Source: Hirundichthys speculiger (taxonomy: Eukaryota > Chordata > Actinopteri > Beloniformes > Exocoetidae). From it: 64,000 nt of DNA. Position 1 is the first letter of the stretch, and every line of letters starts with the position of its first letter. The notes beneath the pieces were generated by a model. That model had not been told where the DNA came from. It was given only the letters and a program-made list of their open reading frames with translations, and made no database searches. Both the position numbers and the translations under genes were made by a program. Below, piece after piece: positions 1 through 50,550 of the stretch. Where the stretch lies: NCBI GenBank assembly GCA_018398805.1, contig JAGFBZ010000942.1, positions 620,001 to 684,000 on the forward strand, given 5' to 3'.

Positions 1-1708
1 GTTTCTGCTTTTAACTGTTAAATACCACATCTGTGTTACCGTCTTCGACAGGATTAGTTTCACTTTTTAAAAGCATTATGAGGACATTTTGAGTGTTTCT
101 GCTGATATGTGGTGCTGTATATTATAGCCAGGAATCTCTCTTTTTTGTTGTTTGAGAAGTTCTAAAGTTTGTTTAGATGAAACTCTGCAGCATGAGCCTG
201 AGCTGTAGCTTTTTTTTTTTTTCATGTCTTTTGAGCATAGAAATATCAGACCTTAGTAAACGTTCTGGGACGTGCTCGTGGGAAGATTTCCATCTGTCTT
301 GAAGGTTTTTCATTCGTGAATAATCTTTCTCGCTGTAAACTTATGGAGTCCAAAAGGTCCAGATTGATGGGCGGCAACAATTGCTTCTCTTTGCTGATGT
401 CTTTCCCCTTTGGCACTGAAATACATACCTGAAAGTTCCAGAATGGAAAAACCAGCAGATTCTGTATTTTTATTAGTATCGTCGCTCAAAATCTATTTCA
501 TTTTATTTCTCTCTTTCTTTTTCTTTTAAACTGCTTCAGCATTTCGGCACACACAGTGTAATATGTCATGTTTTTAAAATCTAACAGCAGATTTTTGACG
601 ACTCCTTTACAACGTAAAACCTCAGAAAAGAATCGTGTACTTTCTCTTTTACGACTGCATATTCTTCTTTAGTGTGCCTTTGCTTGGGATTTTTGTTATT
701 CAGAATATTATTAAGAATAATGATGAAAATAAAGGCAAATGTTTAATATCATCTACATCGTTCAGGTTTTAAAAAGTTGCTTTGATTTAGGATATTTTTT
801 TAAAGCCATCATAGGTTTTAATGAGTTAACCAGAGTTCAGCATCTTACAACGTTTAGCTGTTGATCGTAGTGATTTGCAAAAGTATACTTATTTTTGTAT
901 TTTGATGCCATGTGAAACGCCCTCTTCGTGTTTGGGACGAGGTTCTGCCTCTAGTGGATGGGGTTCAGTACCTCGGGGATCAGGGTCCAAGACTACGCCG
1001 AGGATCGACACCCTTAGACGATCCTACATTTTAGGCTCCTAAACCTGCATTTCACCACTCCGACGCCTCCAGGTGGCTCCAACACCTTATTGAAGCGTGA
1101 GGGAAGAAGAAGAAGAGCGCCGGATGGATCGATGGATCGCTGTGGTGTCTGCAGCACTGCGACAGCTGTACCGGTCTGTTGTGGTGCAGGCAGGGTTGGG
1201 GACGCCTCGGTGTTCCCCTGCAGGAACCTGGGGGGAGGTGGCTGGAGAAAAGGAGGTCTGGACCTCTTTGTTCAAGGTGCTGCAGCCGTGACCTTCAGTT
1301 AGGATAAGTTAATGCATTGATGCATGGATGCATGGATGCGACAGTAAATGAAGGGCAGTGGATACTTTTTTTTAGTCTATAGGTAAAGTTATATTGTACT
1401 TCATGAATATGTTCTTTAAAAAAGGTGGACAAACTCTAGAAAAAAGCTACTGCAGGACAGGATTTGGTTTCGGGGACAGCAGGGGTTCAGAGGCAGTACG
1501 ATGGTTGAAGTCGGACGCAACACGTCACTGAGGGTCGTCACGACTACCGGCAGGAACGTCTGTGCATATGTTTTCATCGTTCAGTTTAAGACCGACGACT
1601 TTTTCAAAGCGGAGCCTTTTGTCTGCTCATTTATCTCAAAAAACCAACAAACCGCTTTACTCAAGTAAAGCTGCTCAAACGCCAAAACACTGTTATGTTT
1701 CATGTACG
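1..1708. other. 3' flank of plcb1, no gene recognised
   Basis: AT-rich DNA that should include the plcb1 3' untranslated region. Minus-strand AATAAA hexamers occur at 469-474 and 502-507, but I cannot tell which is used. The stretch 385-465 resembles 10795-10860, so it contains a small transposon remnant. Confidence 0.5.
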
Positions 1709-1805
<97 letters not shown>

Positions 1806-1810
1806 GTAGG

Positions 1811-1855
<45 letters not shown>
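1709..1855. repeat. (GATA)n microsatellite
   Basis: About 36 tandem GATA units with two GGTA interruptions near 1805-1812. It lies in the 3' flank of plcb1. Confidence 0.98.
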
Positions 1856-2090
1856 GTCATGCAGTACAAACTGAGTTTTGTAAAAATTAGATGCCAGAAT
1901 GTAGCTAAATGTTTCTGATTAAATGCTGAAGTAGGAGAAAGTGCATGCTAGAATGGAATAACCCGTTAAAGCGTTCTTCCATTAAAAAGAGAAGTAACAG
2001 TCTCGATAATCTGTATTATTTCCTCCCTCATCAGAACCTCTTACTGTCCTCTGATCTGCTCTTCCAGAGTCACTGACTCGTCTTTTCTCC

Positions 2091-41715
<39,625 letters not shown>

Positions 41716-42078
41716 GGCTTCACGCACACATCAACGCACACGTTCAGACTCAAACGCCAGGATGCTGCGCGCCAGTCATGTCCGAGCCCCAAACTCCTCA
41801 GAAGTCAGGTGAGGATGCTCGGCTGCCGCAGCAACAGCATCCTCTCTTCTTCTCACTCCGTCCTGGTGACTCTGACACTCTTTCTTTTTCTTCTTTTCAA
41901 TTTCAGTCCTTCTTCTGTGCTCTCCTCTTTCTCTCTGCTCTGTCACTCCTTCCTCACACCTCTCTTTTCGTATCCCTCCCTCGCCTCATCTCCCTCCCTC
42001 CGCCCGTCTCCCCCCCCTCTCTCTTCTGTTGGTGCTGCACCTCACAGAGAGACAGACTGAAGCAGATGCCTTCGTGGG
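41716..42078 (-). promoter_or_regulatory. plcb1: presumed 5' untranslated/proximal promoter region of plcb1
   Basis: Immediately upstream of the initiator. It contains a pyrimidine-rich (plus strand) tract at 41875-42025 and no TATA box that I can place. Non-coding upstream exons cannot be excluded. Assignment is by position only. Confidence 0.35.
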
Positions 42079-42125
42079 AGACAGGATACGTGTGTGTGTG
42101 TGTGTGCATGTGTGTGTGTGCATGC
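42079..42125. repeat. (TG)n microsatellite
   Basis: TG repeats with CA interruptions, about 360 bp upstream of the plcb1 start codon. Confidence 0.9.
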
Positions 42126-42219
42126 GCTGCCTCCACAAATTGACTCATCTGCGACATGCGCACAATGGCAGCTTCCCACAGATGGGGGAGGGATAAGAGA
42201 GGGAGGGCGGGAGCGACAG

Positions 42220-42310
42220 GAAGATAGAGAGAGAGAGAAAGAAAGAGGATAGTGGAAGAGATGAAGAGAAAGAAGGAAAAGAAGAGAAGAGGAGGAAGGA
42301 GTGAAAAACA
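42220..42310. repeat. purine (GA)-rich tract
   Basis: Strand-asymmetric GA/AGG sequence of about 90 bp upstream of plcb1. A mirror pyrimidine-rich tract lies at 41875-42025. Confidence 0.7.
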
Positions 42311-42855
42311 GAGGAGGATGGAGAGCGAGTGGGAGACAGGGAAAGACGCCGAGTGAGGATCACAGTCACATGAGCCCACTTTTGACTACACACTGTGTTT
42401 CCACAAGTATGCAGACACACACCTTCACGCTCACATCTGCTGCTCTGACTGTGGGCATTAATCCGCTGCTGTAACAGCCTCTTTCCTCAGGGAAGGCTGT
42501 CTGTCATCTCCTGAAACCGGGCTGTGGGGATTTCTTCCTGGCGAACACTAATGAGGTTTGTCACTGATGTTAGAGAATATCATCTGGCTGTCAGACAGGG
42601 TTAGTGAGAACACAAGCGACAACTGGTTTCAATGTGGATCGCCAGAAGGAAACCGGTTCTCTTTCCGTGACGGAGCTCGTCCCGGCAGCGTGGGCATCTC
42701 TTGCTTTCTGCGTCTCTGTTCGGATGATAAATACGAGCTGTTGACTCCAAACTCCAAACATGTCAAGCAAAAAGAAAAAAAAACTAGCACTGCAACATTA
42801 AAACAACCCTGCTCCAGAACAGAAAACGTATCAGATGACTTCTGCATGATAGTCA

Positions 42856-42904
42856 TAAAAAACATCCATCTATCCATCCATCCATCCATCCATCCATCCA
42901 TCCA
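42856..42904. repeat. (CCAT)n microsatellite
   Basis: About 11 units of CATC between the plcb1 upstream region and the hAT copy at 43061. Confidence 0.95.
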
Positions 42905-43060
42905 GAGAAGCCCACATCTCCAGCATGTGCCGGGGTTTCCTCCCAGGTTAGGTGTACTCGAAATGCCTCTCCATCCACACCAGATCCCTGAACCACCTCA
43001 GCTGGCTCATCTTAATGGTTTCTATCTGGGCGCCGTGAAGAAAAATGCCATCTTCTAGGT

Positions 43061-43807
43061 CATGTGTCAAACGGAAGGCCCGTGGGCCAAATGTGGCCCG
43101 CCACGTCATTTTATGTGGCCCTCGAGAGCTTGTGCATTATTGGCTTAAATTTTAAACCAAAATTTTAAGACTTAAAATAAATTTAAAGCGCATATTGACA
43201 ATAAACTAAATCTCCCACAATGCATTTTGTCGTCACCCATAATGATAACAGTATCTCACCATGAGCAAGACATCAAGATGATTTTCAGAACTGATGGACT
43301 TCAGAAAAACCTCTACAAACTAATCCAAACATGTCCAAGAAAAGAGAAATTGATGCACAAGGAAGGCAGCTTCATGAACGACAGGAAAACAAATACAAGT
43401 TTGTCTTTTGTATTAAGAGGCGGAGTCAGTAGTGAAAGAGTATAATCTACGTTGGCATTTTGACAACAAACACGGAGCTAAGTATGCTAAATTTAGTCTA
43501 CAAGAAAAGCAGAATCGCTTCTGCTTCTGAAACCAAGGTAATGGATACTGAGTGACAGAGTCCGTTACCATGGCAAACTCTGTAAACATCACCTGTGCGA
43601 GAGTAGGTTTAATACAATAATGAGTTAAATATTTGAAGCTTTAATACATAATAAATACAGAAACAGTAATTTAATGATATAATAAGGTGCAGTTTAATTA
43701 ATTTTGATTTACATTGCATTTTGTTACATTCATGCTGTCAGTCTGGCCCTTCGACGGCAACCATGATGCTGATGTGGCCCTCAGTGAAAATGAGTCTGAC
43801 ACCCCTG
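43061..43807 (+). mobile_element. hAT element with GTF2IRD2-like transposase fragment, copy 1
   Basis: The ends are CATGTGTCAAAC and GACACCCCTG, flanked by TTCTAGGT and ATCTAGGT (7 of 8 match). The interior from about 43333 encodes the start of a hAT-type protein (MSKKRE in copy 2). Most of the transposase is gone. Confidence 0.75.
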
Positions 43808-43925
43808 ATCTAGGTGGCAGCACCAGTCGATGCCGGTCGTTATCACTGCATTTGGGGCTTTTGGAAGATACGCAAACTTCCGGCTTTGAGCGCAACTGTT
43901 TAAAGCTCCCACTGCTTTAAGGACG

Positions 43926-44225
43926 AAAAAGGGTTCCAAGATGGCGGCGTAGCAGACGATCCACATCGTTGAGCTCCGCACCACATCATAGATAGTTTTA
44001 GAAATTAATGCACACCAAGTCGCAACTCTCTCGTGTATTTGAGGCGGATATGTAACATGAGCATCGGTGAATATTTTCTGAGTCGCTCTGACACCATGTC
44101 GGCAAAAAATATCAAGAAACTAAGCAAGAGTGAAACGGCAGGCTCGGCTAGCTTACCAGCGGGCAAGAAGATAATGCTAGCGGCTTCTAGTAGGACTGCA
44201 CTTGATCCAGGGCTTCGCCAAGTGA
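43926..44225 (+). mobile_element. possible L1-like LINE 5' fragment
   Basis: CCAAGATGGCGGCGTAGCAG resembles the start of L1-type elements. A frame from about 44097 begins MSAKNIKKLSKSETAG, similar in style to ORF1 starts. It ends abruptly where a THAP-relic fragment follows. The identification is tentative. Confidence 0.35.
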
Positions 44226-44494
44226 TTTAATAACGGATAACATAACGGAAAAGGGGAAGAATGTCGAAGTGCTGAACCTCACGAGAAATTCGAGGCTATG
44301 CTCCCGTTAGATTGGCAGGATGAATATCAGCAGTCGGCACAGCGTGAGCGGTCATCCAGCCGACTTTGGCTGGAATGACCAGAGGAAGCCACAGTGGAGA
44401 AAGAAAGAGGTCTACACAGCCCTGGAAGAGTGTGAGTCCTGCCCCCCTGTTAGGAGGAGTCCGTCCCAAATGACTGAACATGTCGCTCCACCTT

Positions 44495-44495
<1 letters not shown>

Positions 44496-44562
<67 letters not shown>
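44496..44562. repeat. (GA)n microsatellite
   Basis: An uninterrupted GA run of about 33 units in the intergenic region. Confidence 0.97.
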
Positions 44563-44563
<1 letters not shown>

Positions 44564-45019
44564 ACAGCACCTTGCACAGGAAGATCATTTCAGCCTTTCG
44601 TACCCTTGTTCTTTCAGGGTCGGACACACCGGTAAACAGAGAGACTCGCCTGCTGGTTCAGCTCCCTCTTCACCACAAAACACCATCACCATCCGTATTA
44701 TCGGTACGTGAACGCCTCACCTCCAACCCAGAGGGGGTGTTGGACCTTTTACTGACCGAGTGCCACGGCCTTAGGTGACTCGGACCTGAAGGTTACACTT
44801 TGATGATGAGCCAATCATCCGCAAAAAGCAGTGTTGTAATCCTGAGGACCGGGTTGTCCAAAAGGCAGCCCTGACATCATCCAACCTAACCCCCCAATCT
44901 AAGCTAAACGCTCCCTCAGTTTGTACAGGAACTGTTCGGCACCGCTGCGTGGACCTTACCGGTGACTAAACACAATAAAATCTAAACTCTGCTGGACACG
45001 TTACAACACGTCGAACTGA

Positions 45020-45360
45020 ACCAATTTAAATGACACTTTATTCATCCCAAAGGGAAATCAGGCAGAAACAAAATACTACGCAGATAAACAGAGTGCCATT
45101 AGATTTCCATGTGTACAAACAGAACTAATTATGATAGAGTGGGCGAGACCGGGCTGAACCAGAGAACTGGAGCGATGGGAGGTCGGTGACAAGCAGGAGC
45201 ACAGCGGTGCGTTTCCTCTGAAGGCTGACGGTGACGCGGGGCGGTCCCGGTGCAGGGACAAGTCCAATAAAGACGTGAGAGCAGGCCGTGCGGCAGTCGT
45301 GATAATCAATCAATCAATCGATACTTTATTAATCATTGTTGTCACAATGAAATTCAATTT
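45020..45360 (-). mobile_element. LINE 3' tail fragments, minus orientation
   Basis: ACACTTTATTCATCCCAAAG (about 45033) and GATACTTTATTAATCATTGT (about 45320) are reversed LINE tail motifs with their AATAAAG. A (CAAT)n run precedes the second. Coding parts are absent. Confidence 0.5.
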
Positions 45361-46253
45361 TCCAGTACATCGTCCAAGAGAAACATACAGAAACCAACAA
45401 ACATATTCAGACATGGGTCGACGGTGTCTGGGGGCTGCTGCCACGTAGCGGCGCACCTTCTTATCAGAGGAAAATGAGACCACATGTGGAGCGGGGGGAG
45501 AGGGTAGAAAAAGTTTCTCTCACAACGTGTCCTTGAGGGGCACGTTGTGAGGTTAGCATAAAAAAAACAGACCAGAGGGGTGAACGGGGACACAGAAAGA
45601 CGCAACCAGGTCTCTGGTCGCGTTTTCTGCAAAGCAATAAAACATGTTGTCAAATGTTTGCAGAGTAGCAGACAAGGCAGTTACACAGATACAACAAAAA
45701 AACAAGTTTGGGGTCAAATTAAAGTGTCAGCTGACTCACCGTCATTCACAGAGTGACGTCTTTGCCTGGAAAGTCCCGGACAAAAACTGCTCGACGTGAG
45801 ATCTGTCGACTACGACACAGACTCAGTTTTCTCACTGAAAGCCTTTTCCTTCAGAGGTCAGAGAAAGACATCAACAAAACACTCACAACAAAAATTACAT
45901 CAAAATCAAGACGCCGCATCTGAATTTTGACTTGCAGTCAAACTCAGAATCAAACTTCCTCATTTCCAGAGCAAAGATGCTGCTGTTGAATTTTAATCTG
46001 TAATCTTTCAGCGCTGTGAACCAAAGATTAAATTGGAGCACATGTGGGAATGTCACAGAGACCAAAACTGACCAGGAGAGGCTGAACATAAACGACCTAA
46101 TGTGACTTAAACCATCTGAATACAGTGACAAGACAAAGTGTGTCAAAGTGTCATCAAATTAGCCATAAAATGTGACCTCATCTTGGTCTAAATCTCAATA
46201 AAGGCCAGCGATAACACAAGAACAGCTACCACTCCTTTTTTCTTTCCTTTAAC

Positions 46254-47400
46254 AAAATAAATATTCACAGCGCTGGAGGAAAAAGTAAGTGAACCCATAA
46301 GATAACTGCTTCAACTGGAAAGTCAACTGGAGTCCAAACACAGTGATGAGTTTTGATGTGTGAGTTAATAGCTTTGATTGATGAAAGACACTAAACTAAT
46401 CTGCTGCATCTCAGAAGCATCTGCTGATCAGTGGGATGAAAATATAAAAGACACACATGGCTAGCAGCTACGCACCTGCCTGTCGAGCCTCGTCTTTGAA
46501 AACATACAATCAAGAGTTGCACTGGGGTGGAAAGTAATCTGAAAGTGTTCAGGCATTCATCACTTCACAGTTCGTCCAGCAGAGACAAAGTGTCCATAGA
46601 TAGAGACAGTTGAGTGACTGCTTCTCCTATAAGTGGCTGTCAGAGAAGACGACTCCAGAGCAGAAACTCTAATGAGGTAAAGAAGAGCCTGAAGGTAAAA
46701 GCTAAAGCAGCGGTGGACAAAGTTGGTCCTGGAGGGCCGGTGTCCTGCAGCTTTTAGATGTTTCCCTCCTTCTTTACACCCTGATACCAGAGACTGTGTC
46801 ATTAACTGACATGTGCTGGCCTTGATGACGAGATGATGACGGCCATTAATCAGGATCAGGTGTGTTAAAGCAGGGAAACATGCTGAACCTGCAGAACACC
46901 GGGCCTCCAGGACCAACTTAGGCCACCCCAGAGCAAAAGAGTCGGAGACGCCACTGGAACATACGTGCATCTCTGTTCGCAAGTACCACATGTACATCAC
47001 TGAACGGGCAGAACACCCTGGAGGAAGCCGCCGCTCTCCGTGAAAAGCATTGCTGCACACCAGCAATCTGCAACGCTTCTGGGAAGGCGCTTCGCTGACT
47101 GATGAAACAAAGGTTGACTTGTTCCCGGGACGGACACTCAGCACTGTGTGTGGTGTAAGAAGGGCACAGCTTACCAGCATCCAAACATCACCCCGGCAGT
47201 GAAGCATGGTGGAGGGAGCAGCATGATCTGGGCGTGTTGTGGGGCCTGAAGCCCTGGAACACTTGCCGTTGTTGGGGGGGGGGATCTTCCAGGATAATAT
47301 CAGGGCGGCTGAGTTAAGTCCTGCAGCCAGACAGTGACCCTCAGAGTGGAAGTAGATCCTCCGTAGAACAGCTTCAGGATAAAAAGAAATAAATTAAAAA
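46254..47400 (+). mobile_element. Tc1-like transposon relic with nested MITE
   Basis: About 46971-47340 retains pieces of a Tc1 transposase on the plus strand: TDETKVDLF, and a near-match to the usual KHGGGS-MIWGCF motif around 47200-47250. Frames are broken by stops and shifts. A 219-bp MITE interrupts it at 46709-46927. Confidence 0.65.
46709..46927. mobile_element. MITE nested in Tc1 relic
   Basis: The left end GGTGGACAAAGTTGGTCCTG and the right end CAGGACCAACTTAGGCCACC are near-perfect inverted repeats and continue inward through CCGGTGTCCTGCAG and CTGCAGAACACCGG. No coding frame. Confidence 0.75.
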
Positions 47401-47526
47401 ATGCATGTTTTGGAGCGGTGACGAGTCAGACGTTAACGCCACAGAGGAGACATGTTCACAAGCATGTCTGAGCTGAAGCACATCTGTAAAGAGGAACGGC
47501 TGAAAGTTCTCGCCTGATGTTAGAGG

Positions 47527-47749
47527 CATACCTGTCAAGTATCCCGTTTTGGCTGGGAAAGTCCCGTATTTTATTCCTGTATTAGTATTTTTCCCGTAAA
47601 TCTCCCGTATTTTAACCTGCGTTATTAAAAAAATAATAATACCACACCAGAAATGTCAGAGATACTGGAGCTGGTTGGGATGGAGGGACTGGTCACGGCC
47701 GGCGCCAGAACATTCCCCTTATTTTCAAATCCCAAACTTGACAGGTATG
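47527..47749. mobile_element. 223-bp MITE with 14-bp perfect terminal repeats
   Basis: CATACCTGTCAAGT (47527-47540) and ACTTGACAGGTATG (47736-47749) are exact inverted repeats. The flanks GTTAGAGG and TTCAGAGG match 6 of 8, consistent with an old hAT insertion. Confidence 0.75.
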
Positions 47750-48828
47750 TTCAGAGGAGGTTTGAGCAGCTGTTGATGTTTAACGGCTCCGTAAAACACG
47801 TGAGAATTACAGTTTTTTTTTTTCTGTTTGTTTTTACCACTTAGGCACCTGCGGTTCACATTTTCTCTCGCTGCTGCACCTGTTTTTGATTTTCTGATTA
47901 TCACGTAATGTTTTGAATCCTGGAAGAAACATGTTGTGCATTGAAAAATTCACACCTTAAAAACATTTTCATCGGTGTCATGAATACAAAAAAAAAAGAC
48001 ACCTGATTGCCTGCACACGTGCACGTGCACCAGCATGCAGAAACATATCGATTTCCTCATGTAATCCCTGTAAGTCACCAGAACGCTCAGAAGTTAATGA
48101 CCTCACAGCTTCACCGCGCAGATATGATGAGCCGCCACGCGCTGCTGCAGGGCCACTTCACCAGCCTGCAGCCTCCTACACGCTCACACTTCAGCGCACA
48201 GACACGTGCACACAGACTCATGTTGCCATGACACTGTGAGCTCATACCTGATGCTGGTAGTCAGTGCCAGAAGAAAATCTATTAACAAATACCCACAATT
48301 AGCGCTTTATTTAAAACAGATTTGAGGACCAATCCAGAAGCTTCACGTTGAAAACAAAAAACAAAGATGCATTTTTCTACCTGTGATCATCGACTTGTGG
48401 AGCTGCAGACTGAAAGCTCTTTGTCCTGACGTGATGAAGCATTACATGTTTTCATGTTTTTTCTTTTTTTTTAGAGGCGCTGAAACTACTTCCAGTTTGC
48501 AGAATGACCAAGGAAATGATTTGGGAGGTGAAGTGATTGTGGTCGTGCACGGAGGCTGCGTCGAGCAGAGAAATGTTAATTCTGACATGAAACAGAGCAG
48601 ACTTAATCAGTCCACGAGGCAGAAGGCGTGCACCAAGAGGAGAGCAAATGTCAAAAAAAAAAAGACACCAATGAAAAACAGCAAAGGGACAAGCTGGATC
48701 ATGAAAGACCTGCAGTCAACTTTGACACCATTTGGCCTAAAAACAGACTTTGTCTGTTCATTAAACTGGAAATGTTTTGTGTCATTGTTGGAGAAGGGCC
48801 TCTTATATGGGCCATAACAGAGCGCCTA

Positions 48829-49148
48829 ACCAGTAATAAGAGCTTTATCTTAACCAGTAATAAGAGCTTTATCTTAACCAGTAATAAGAGCTTTATCTTA
48901 ACCAGTAATAAGAGCTTTATCTTAACCAGTAATAAGAGCTTTATCTTAACCAGTAATAAGAGCTTTATCTTAACCAGTAATAAGAGCTTTCTTACCAGTA
49001 ATAAGAGCTTTATCTTAACCAGTAATAAGAGCTTTATCTTAACCAGTAATAAGAGCTTTATCTTAACCAGTAATAAGAGCTTTATCTTAACCAGTAATAA
49101 GAGCTTTATCTTAACCAGTAATAAGAGCTTCATCTTAACCAGTAATAC
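48829..49148. repeat. 24-bp tandem array, about 13 copies
   Basis: The unit AACCAGTAATAAGAGC plus TTTATCTT repeats almost without change. One copy around 48990 is short by 3 bp (TTTCTTACC). The last copies drift (TTCATCTT, AATACAGG). It is open in one frame only because 24 is a multiple of three. Confidence 0.97.
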
Positions 49149-49266
49149 AGGTACGTTTTATACAGATTAATGCAGTAAAGTCTCAATAAGGAGCATTTTC
49201 ATGCTACAGCAAAGATAGGTGCACGAGGAGGTTCCTGTGAAAGATCCGTTCCACAAACAACCTAAC

Positions 49267-50330
49267 CCTATCATCCCTCCATCCATCAATCCATTCATGC
49301 ATCCACCCATCCATCCCTACAATCCATCCATCCCTCCCTATATCCATCCATCCAGCCATCCCTCCATCCATGCACCATCCCTCCCTCCCTCCCTATATCC
49401 ATCCATCCATCCCTCCATCCATCCATCTATCCAACCATCCATTCATCCATCCATGCATCCCTCCATCCATTTATCCATCCATCCATCCATTCATCCATCC
49501 ATCCAGCCATCCATCCATGCATCCATCCATCCATCCATTCATCCATCCATCCCTCCATCCATCCCTCCAGCCATCCAACACTCCATTCATGCATCCATCC
49601 ATCCCTCCATCCCTCCCTCCAGCCATTCATCCATCCATCCCTCCATCCCTCTCTCCCTCCAGCCATTCATCCATCCATTCATCCATCCATCCCTCCATCC
49701 ATCCCTCCAGCCATCCAACACTCCATTCATGCATGCATCCATCCATCCATCCATCCATCCATCCCTCCATCCCTCCAGCCATCCATCCCTCCATCCATCC
49801 ATTCATCCATCCATCCATCCCTCCAGCCATCCAACACTCCATTCATGCATCCATCCATCCCTCCATCCCTCCATCCATCCCTCCAGCCATTCATCCATCC
49901 ATCCCTCCATCCCTCTCTCCCTCCAGCCATTCATCCATCCATCCATTCATCCATCCATCCCTCCAGCCATCCAACACTCCATTCATGCATGCATGCATCC
50001 ATCCATCCATCCATCCCTCCAGCCATCCATCCATGCATCCATCCATCCATCCATTCATCCATCCATCCCTCCAGCCATCCAACACTCCATTCATGCATCC
50101 ATCCATCCCTCCATCCCTCCATCCATCCCTCCAGCCATTCATCCATCCATCCCTCCATCCCTCCATCCCTCTCTCCCTCCAGCCATTCATCCATCCATTC
50201 ATCCATCCATCTCTCCATCCATCCCTCCAGCCATCCAACACTCCATTCATGCATCCATCCATCCATCCCTCCAGCCATCCATCCATCCCTCCATCCCTCC
50301 ATCCATGAATGGATGGATGGATGGATGGTA
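49267..50330. repeat. CCAT/CCCT minisatellite with higher-order units
   Basis: About 1 kb of CATC-CATC-CCTC variants. A marker segment CCAGCCATCCAACACTCCAT recurs near 49570, 49708, 49824, 49966, 50077 and 50228, giving a higher-order period of roughly 110-150 bp. The last units switch strand (ATGGATGGATGG at 50305-50328). The His/Pro/Ser frames across it are not genes. Confidence 0.97.
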
Positions 50331-50394
50331 GGTATAGTATAGTCACTACCAACATGTCCCTTGTAAATAAAGTCAGTTAATATTTATTATTTAT

Positions 50395-50550
50395 TATATA
50401 TTCTCTATTGTGGTTATTGTTTGTTTTATTATTGTTTTTATCTTATTTTATTGTTGTCCATTTTCATTTTTATTGCTATTTCCACTTGCTGCTGTAACGA
50501 TGTAAAAATCCCCATTGTGGGACAAATAAAGGAATATCTTATCTTATCTT
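50395..50550 (+). mobile_element. LINE 3' tail with ATCTT satellite
   Basis: TGCTGCTGTAACGATGTAAA, CCCCATTGTGGGACAAATAA and terminal (ATCTT)3 match the usual 3' end of abundant fish LINEs. No coding part is present. Confidence 0.6.

Noticed and set aside
1090..1302. Overlapping frames around 1087-1302 in the 3' flank
   Set aside because: Short, compositionally biased (GC-rich Arg/Gly), with no homology recognised and no splice context.
48829..49148. Short direct repeats suggesting a CRISPR array
   Set aside because: The units are contiguous with no spacers, and the genome is a vertebrate's.
48628..49170. Frame with repeated LTSNKSFI, resembling a repeat protein
   Set aside because: The 24-bp tandem unit is a multiple of three, so any phase without a stop stays open. 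The upstream part has no homology, and the array shows no codon-level constraint.
49219..50331. 370- and 312-codon Pro/His/Ser frames and their Met/Asp/Gly/Trp antisense frames
   Set aside because: They are the product of the CCAT minisatellite in different phases, with no flanking coding sequence.
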